Positions 59,014 through 64,000 of a stretch of DNA of 64,000 nucleotides are shown piece by piece. How positions within the stretch are numbered: the stretch's first letter is position 1; the number at the start of each line of letters is the position of its first letter. The position numbers were made by a program, and so were the translations under genes. A model generated the notes under the pieces. That model did not search any database, had not been told where the DNA came from, and saw only the letters and a list, made by a program, of their open reading frames with translations. Source of the stretch: Ochotona curzoniae (lineage: Eukaryota > Chordata > Mammalia > Lagomorpha > Ochotonidae); NCBI RefSeq assembly GCF_017591425.1, contig NW_024466512.1:18169001-18233000 (forward strand). Reading direction: 5' to 3'.

Positions 59014-59255
59014 TTACTCACTCACTCACTGACACACTCTTCATTCACTGGTTAATTTTCCAAATTGCCAGCCTTAGATCTCTCATGTGGGTGTTGAAAA
59101 TCCCAGCACTTGGATCATCTTCTGCTTTCCCAGTCCCATCATTAGGGGGCTGGATCACAAGTGAGTGAGCAAGGAGTTGAGTTCTCACTCACATAGGATG
59201 CTGGCATTCAAGGTGACAATCTTAACCCATGGCACCATAAGCCTGCCTCTTAAGG
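58917..59255 (-). mobile_element. CSINE carrying a (CA)25 expansion
   Basis: Tail complement 'GAATATTTATTTAATTCAAATGCAGAG', then (CA)25 and an (ACTC)n run in the polypurine position, then 'CTTCATTCACTGGTTAATTTTCC', 'ATCTCTCATGTGGGTG', and head complement 'TTAACCCATGGCACCATAAGCCTGCC'. Confidence 0.75.
58959..59008 (+). repeat. (CA)25 microsatellite
   Basis: Fifty bases of perfect CA followed by 'CTCACTTACTCACTCACTCACTG' (ACTC repeats). It lies inside the minus-strand SINE at 58,917-59,255. The histidine/threonine repeat frame on the + strand is an artefact. Confidence 0.98.
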
Positions 59256-59284
59256 GGTAGTTAAAATAGGCATTCTGCATATGA

Positions 59285-59700
59285 AATACTCTGCTATTTT
59301 TATTTTTTAAAATTTTTATTTTGAATTTTTGAATTTTATAGTACAATAAACAAACTGGGGTTCTCCCTTACCCCTGGAAAAAAAAAAACTTTCACTCCCT
59401 GACAGATTTTCCCCATGTTCATATAATAGTGTAGTTCTTCATAAAGAGTCGTAACCTTTTTGTTATTTTTAACTTATTTCTCAATTGTTCCAGCCTCAAG
59501 GAACCTCTGCACCTGTCTTTGTTAAAGCCGCTAATGGGTAGCACATGGCTGCAGAAAACATGGAAGTCTCCAGAATACTCAGACAGCATTGGTACAAAGC
59601 TGTGAGAGCGTAAACAAAATATTCAAGCTTGATTCATCTTTTCTAATCATGGAAGTATCACTAAATCCTCTGGCTTTACCAACCTGATCCAGTTATATTA
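59285..59700 (-). mobile_element. L1 3'-UTR fragment
   Basis: AT-rich start, then 'GATTTTCCCCATGTTCATATAATAGTGTAGTTCTTCATAAAG', which is the antisense of the 'CTTTCATAAG...ACTATTGTAGTAATATATGGGGAA' text at 16.7 kb. An A-run sits at 59,379-59,389. The far end is uncertain. Confidence 0.55.
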
Positions 59701-59789
59701 AAAACCCAAAACATTCCTAAACTTGGAATCCATCATCTCAATTCAGTTATCTTCCCAGCTTTATTTTGTGTTTACTTGTGTTCAGGTTG

Positions 59790-60108
59790 TACCTTCCAGG
59801 CCCATAAATGTGCTTTAGTAAGTCGAGGCAGAGCACATCGAGTCACTGTCTTCCATCTGCTGTTTTACTCCCTGAATGGCCTCAATGTCCAGAGCTCAGC
59901 TGATCCCAACTGGGAACCGGGAATTTCCTCCAGGTCTCCCAAGTGGATTCAAGATCCCAAGGACTTGGGCTACCCTCTGCTGCTTTTCTAAGCCATAAAC
60001 AGAAAGCTGGATAGGAATCAGATCACGTGGAGCATAAATCAGTGCCCATTTGAGATACCTGCCCCACAGGGTGGGGGGTTAGCTTGCTGTGCCACCATGC
60101 TGGTCCTA
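59790..60108 (-). mobile_element. CSINE
   Basis: 'GTGCTTTAGTAAGTCGAGGCAGAGCAC', 'CTTCCATCTGCTGTTTTACTCCCTGAATGGCC', 'CCTCCAGGTCTCCCAAGTGGATTC', and head complement 'GCTTGCTGTGCCACCATGCTGGTCC'. The tail end is eroded. Confidence 0.8.
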
Positions 60109-60279
60109 TAATTTTACTCTTATTGTTTTGTCATTATAGTGAACATTGTAAAAGAGGTAATATATATTCATAGCAAAACATTCAAATAATGCTAAATCAC
60201 AAAATAATACTGAAAGCATCCTTGGCTCTTTACTAATCCATTCTTTAAACACTGTATACAGATTACCTCTTTTTATCTG

Positions 60280-60540
60280 CACAGCTCCAGAGGGTAATAC
60301 TGTCAGTTTCCCACTCTTTTTTTATTGGTTACATTGCATTATGTGACACAGTTTTATAGGCCCTGGATTCCCCCTACCCCTCTCCAAAACCTCCCCCCAT
60401 GGTGAACTCCTCCACCCTGTAGTTTCCCATTCTTTAAATGACAAAAACCAAAACTTACCGAGGTTTAAATGATTCATGTAAGATCACCCAGCTAGTTGAG
60501 TTAAATTAAGCCACAATTCACATTCTTATTCTCCCAAAAT
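60280..60540 (-). mobile_element. MIR, split by an L1 3' end
   Basis: 'CCAGAGGGTAATACTGTCAG|TTTCCCA' before the insertion and 'TTTCCCATTCTTTAAATGACAAAAACC...GATTCATGTAAGATCACCCAGCTAGTTGAG' after it make one antisense MIR core, interrupted at 60,320-60,420. Confidence 0.65.
60320..60420 (-). mobile_element. L1 3' end, 101 bp, with TSD
   Basis: Complement of an A-tail, then 'ATTGCATTATGTGACACAGTTTTATAGGCCCTGGATTCCCCC' and 'CCCCCCATGGTGAACTCCTCCACCCTG', the L1 3' terminus found also at 48.15 and 19.7 kb. Flanked by AGTTTCCCACTCTTT (60,305-60,319) and AGTTTCCCATTCTTT (60,421-60,435). A severely 5'-truncated, minimal retrotransposition event. Confidence 0.9.
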
Positions 60541-61847
60541 GAATATTATCATTATTTCATGTTAGGTAGATTTTTATTCCTTGACATGACACAAGTTCAC
60601 TTTAAAAAAAATCCATCCAACTTCCATGGAATAAACACACGCAGACTGTGGAGACTAATCTAGTCTCCATAGAAATTAATCCCAGTGGAGAAACCAAACA
60701 TAGTAAATTCTAAGTGTCTAAATTAATATGTAAGAAAACATTATTTAAAGAGATAGGCATGCTGTGTATTGATAGCCACCTCCAACGTAATTCTTCTGTC
60801 ATCAATGCCTGACTCTAATTTGGCTTTAGTTTCATATTTTACATATTTATCATGTAATCCTAGAATGTGTGATGGATGGTTGGGAGAACCTGTGAGTTCC
60901 TGACATCCATGCCCTTTCAGAGCTGTCATCAGGTTCCACTCCTGCTCTTCCACTGAATGATAGTGTACAAAATTTCATAAATCAGTTCCAGGGGATCTTG
61001 AAAAAGAAATTAAAAGAAAAAGAAGTGATACATTTTTACATTGCTCTTGCTTTCTCCTTCCTTCTCTGTGTGGGTCATAGTGGTTTTTTTCCCCCTCCAT
61101 CTAGATATCAACAATTATGATGCTTCAAAAGTGCTTGTAATGAAAGGGTAGTGGTGAGAGAGAGACCAAGTTTCCCTTTTTCTGGTCCACACTAATTTCT
61201 TCACTTTCACCATAGCCACTGCCTCTTTAAGGCAAAAATAATGAATTTGACAGATTTTTCTCATTCCACTACTTCTGAGAGGTTGCTTAGCAACCACAGG
61301 ACATTGGAGCGAGGGTGATGCTGGAGCAGGTTGCAGAAGAAGGAGCTATCATTAATTCCACAGATGTTAAATATGATCCATTCCCTGTCTTCTTTTCTTT
61401 TGTGTTATTTATCCGTCATTTTAAATGCCAAGTCCTACTGCCACCACAACTTAGGAATCACTTTGCTATCCTTCTCGTCCAAGGCAACAATCGGACCTAG
61501 CTAAAGCAAAAGGATTCTTCACAGAGCCGATTAACTTTTGCGGGTAAAAATAACAGTTGCCTGTGTGAGTTCTATGCCACTGAACTTTCTCACACTTGGG
61601 GTGAGAAAAAAACGGACTGAAAACCACAACATTTTCAACAGATTTACTGGCTGATTTTCATTTTGCATGTTGGATTTTGAAATAGGATTTTGATACAATG
61701 TTCTTGCTCATAAATTGGTTTTGACCTTATTAGAAATGTATTCTGTGAGTTAGTACATTCTTGTGCACTTTCACTTGTCCTGAATTTCCTGCTGCAGGGT
61801 TCTTTTCATCCTTGCTTTACACCTCTGTGCTACATCATTAAAGCTTA
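60541..61847. other. Unassigned DNA
   Basis: About 1.3 kb with no gene or named repeat. Frames of 60-61 residues on both strands (61,115-61,500) have no recognisable domain. Confidence 0.45.
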
Positions 61848-61864
61848 TGTTATTGATATTTCTT

Positions 61865-62192
61865 TTTTTAAAAGGTTTATTTTTATTATTTTTTTATTGG
61901 AAAGGCGGATATACAGAGAGGAGAGACAGAGAGGAAGATCTTCCATCCGATGATTCACTCCCCAAGTGAGCGCAATGGCCGATGCTATGCCGATCCAAAG
62001 CCAGGAGCCTCTTCTGGGTCTCCCACGCGGGTGCAGGGTCCCAAAGCTCTGGGCCGTCCTCGACTGCCTTCCCGGGCCACAGGCAGGGAGCTGGAAGCGA
62101 AGCGGGGCTGCCGGAATAGAACCGGCGCCCATATGGGATCCCGGGCGTGCAAGGTGAGGACTTTAACCACTTGTGCCACCGCGCCGGGCCCC
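61865..62192 (-). mobile_element. Young CSINE with perfect TSD
   Basis: Full-length near-consensus copy: 'GGTTTATTTTTATTATTTTTTTATTGGAAAGGCGG', '(GA)n GGAAGATCTTCCATCC', B-box complement GGAATAGAACC at 62,113-62,123, and head complement 'GCCACCGCGCCGGGCCCC'. Direct repeats TGTTATTGATATTTCTT (61,848-61,864 and 62,193-62,209) match over 17 bases. Very like the copy at 52,767. Confidence 0.98.
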
Positions 62193-62209
62193 TGTTATTG
62201 ATATTTCTT

Positions 62210-63065
62210 AGTGATCTCCAAACATTCTGTATTCTAGCCCTAGAAATAGATAACCAATCTTTAAAAATAATTCAGAAATCACTAAGTCTTAGAGGCCAGA
62301 TTGCTTCCTAAGATAAATAATGGTAAATCAAAGCAAATATTTTGTTATGTATTTAATATGTGACAGGCTTAAAGACAGTTGCATTCAGAAAGCATTAAAT
62401 TTCCTTCTCAAAGCAATCTCATCAAGTTGGCATACTTATTATTGCAATTATTACTAGCCACTTTAAGGAAAAAAGAACCTCACTTTTGCTAGCTTGTTCA
62501 CCATCATGACAATTGATGGAGCCTATTTGTGTGCACTGCCAGGAACTTTAGGAAGCTCAAGGAAATTGCCCATCACATGGCAAAGGTTCCACAACTGGTT
62601 CTCTACAGAAAATAATAGGAAGAAAGAAGGAAGTAGGGGATGGCAATATGAAAGCATTGAAAGAAGCAGAAATGAAGGGAAGAAAAAAGAGAAACAATAC
62701 TACATCTGAATTCCTCTAGTTTTAAAAACAAATTTAAAAAGTCCTCACCTTCTAATAGATGTCACAGGAAACCATCATGATACTTTCACATGATAGAATC
62801 CAGACAACTGAAATGTTAAGGTACAAAAGCGAAGTTATTTACAGCATCCTAAAACTCTTCATGTCCAGCCTCTCATTCGACAGGTGACCTGTTTCTTAAT
62901 CTCTGTATACTTCAGATTCATAATCTGTAGCATGGATACCACAACACTAGTTTTGGTAGAAAAATTTGAGAATAAATAATAAAATTTACTTCCTCTACAT
63001 AAAAGGTATTTAATATATATTTGTAAAGAAATTGATGCCAATGAATAAGGATCTATGAAAGTAAA
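62210..63065. other. Unassigned DNA
   Basis: No named repeat or coding signal. A purine-rich stretch lies at about 62,607-62,697. Confidence 0.45.
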
Positions 63066-63390
63066 GGAAGCTTGGCAAGATGGCTCCATGGCTAAATCCT
63101 CACCTCACAAGTGCCAGGATTCCATATGGGTGCTAGTTCTTTCCCAGGTGTTCTACTTCCCATCCAGCTCCCTGCCTATTTTGGATGGCCCAAAATCTTG
63201 AGAGCCTGTATCCACATGGGAGACCTGGAGGAAGCTCCTGGATCCTGCTTTCAGATCAGCTTGGTTCTGGCTGTTTCAGCCATTTGGGGAATGAACCAGT
63301 GGATGGAATATTTTTCTGTCTTTCCTTCTCTTCATAAACCTGATCTACCTTTCCAATAAGATAAGTAAATGTAAAAAAGAAGAAAAAAAA
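63066..63390 (+). mobile_element. CSINE, full length
   Basis: Head 'GGAAGCTTGGCAAGATGGCTCCATGGC', 'GCCAGGATTCCATATGGGTGCTAG', 'TGGGAGACCTGGAGGAAGCTCCTGG', and tail 'CCTGATCTACCTTTCCAATAAGATAAGTAAATG' plus an A/G-rich end. Moderately diverged. Confidence 0.85.
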
Positions 63391-64000
63391 GGACAGAAAG
63401 GAAAGATAAATTGTCTGCTATATCATGAAGAAATCTCAGTAATCTTTTCATTCCTGTTCCCTTGGTTCTCTAATCATTTACATTTATTTCTTAAAAACGA
63501 TACTGTTTTTGCTTGATTAATGAGCAAGTAAAAGACCACTCCTTTCATTGAGTGTCACAAAGAAAGAGGTAGAAACTTAAGTAAATAAGACAAGACAACC
63601 AAATTTTTCTGGTTTGCAGCATTTGGAGATTAGATGTCAAAAGGTACTTAAAAGAAACCAAATATTAACAGCTCGTTCCTGAGCAGAAATTTGTGTCTGC
63701 TGGTGAAGGTGGCCTTTTCCCCATGCACTAGCCACTCATCCCATTACCTTGAACAGAATCTTACAATCTTAGCTTGCTTTGGCTGACTCTTGCTTCTCCT
63801 GCTTCAGCCCTTGGGTTCCACAGTTGTTCTTCAGTTTGGTGATGGTTGGGCATCTGGTAAGATCTGAGCCCATCAACAGAGCCCATATTCCTGGTCATGA
63901 CATTGGTGAATATGTAAAAGGAAAAAAAAGCTACAAGAAAGCCAATCAGGATGCTGCTTTAGACCTAACAGAGAGGCCGCTTCTGTCTTCTGTAGGACAT
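63391..64000. other. Unassigned DNA to window end
   Basis: No gene recognised. The segment 63,680-64,000 is richer in GC and looks unlike the SINE/L1 background (for example 'GTTTGGTGATGGTTGGGCATCTGG'). It could be part of an old LTR, but I cannot assign it, and it continues past the window. Confidence 0.35.

Overview
This is a 64 kb stretch of mammalian nuclear DNA with no protein-coding gene I can support. The most numerous interspersed repeat is a tRNA-derived SINE of the lagomorph C (CSINE) type. Its 5' end reads roughly GGGCCCGGCGCGGTGGCGCA, it has an internal pol III B box (GGTTCTAATCC), and its 3' end carries a CT-rich block, a pyrimidine-rich 'TATCTGCCTTTCCAATAAA' and an A-rich (AAAT)n tail. 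That places the host among lagomorphs. The tail differs from the rabbit C-repeat as I remember it (CTGACTTTCAAATAAATAA), so a pika (Ochotona) is more likely than rabbit; this last step is inference. The base composition is AT-rich with few CpGs except inside the youngest SINEs, as expected of intergenic or deep intronic DNA. Layout: 0.09-1.72 kb is an 86-copy, 19-bp minisatellite that is G-rich on the + strand and stop-free in all three antisense frames. 2.3-2.7 kb is a + strand L1 3' end. 5-12.9 kb is a patchwork of SINEs and two antisense L1 fragments (7.27-9.15 and 9.21-10.2 kb), the first split by a SINE with a perfect 13-bp target-site duplication (TSD). 15.2-20.95 kb holds polypurine-expanded SINEs, two + strand L1 3' ends, a pair of SINEs sharing one target site, and an LTR remnant. 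23.7-28.2 kb holds two long (TG)n tracts, SINEs, an MLT1-like LTR on the minus strand and an L1 3' end. 28.7-29.3 kb is an old L1M-type 3' UTR. 29.3-31.9 kb is repeat-poor except for a short, 3'-truncated U2 snRNA retropseudogene bounded by perfect 13-bp direct repeats. 31.9-36.9 kb has SINEs around an apparent ERV LTR. 39-40.3 kb has MIR elements. 42.0-44.8 kb is the best-preserved L1 ORF2 segment (antisense), itself holding a SINE. 45-62 kb alternates SINEs, L1 3' ends and MIRs with repeat-poor DNA (about 49-52.7 and 53.5-57.7 kb). It includes the two youngest-looking SINEs (52.77 and 61.87 kb), each with a perfect TSD. 62.2-64 kb is mostly unassigned. How the parts fit: nearly everything recognisable is a product of L1 machinery (L1 itself, the SINEs, and the U2 pseudogene) on an older background of MIR and LTR remnants. 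All long open reading frames fall in the minisatellite, in SINEs or in L1, and are incidental. I found no CRISPR array, no prokaryotic feature, and no intact viral or cellular gene. Boundaries of diverged repeats are good to about 10-40 bases; boundaries set by TSDs are exact.
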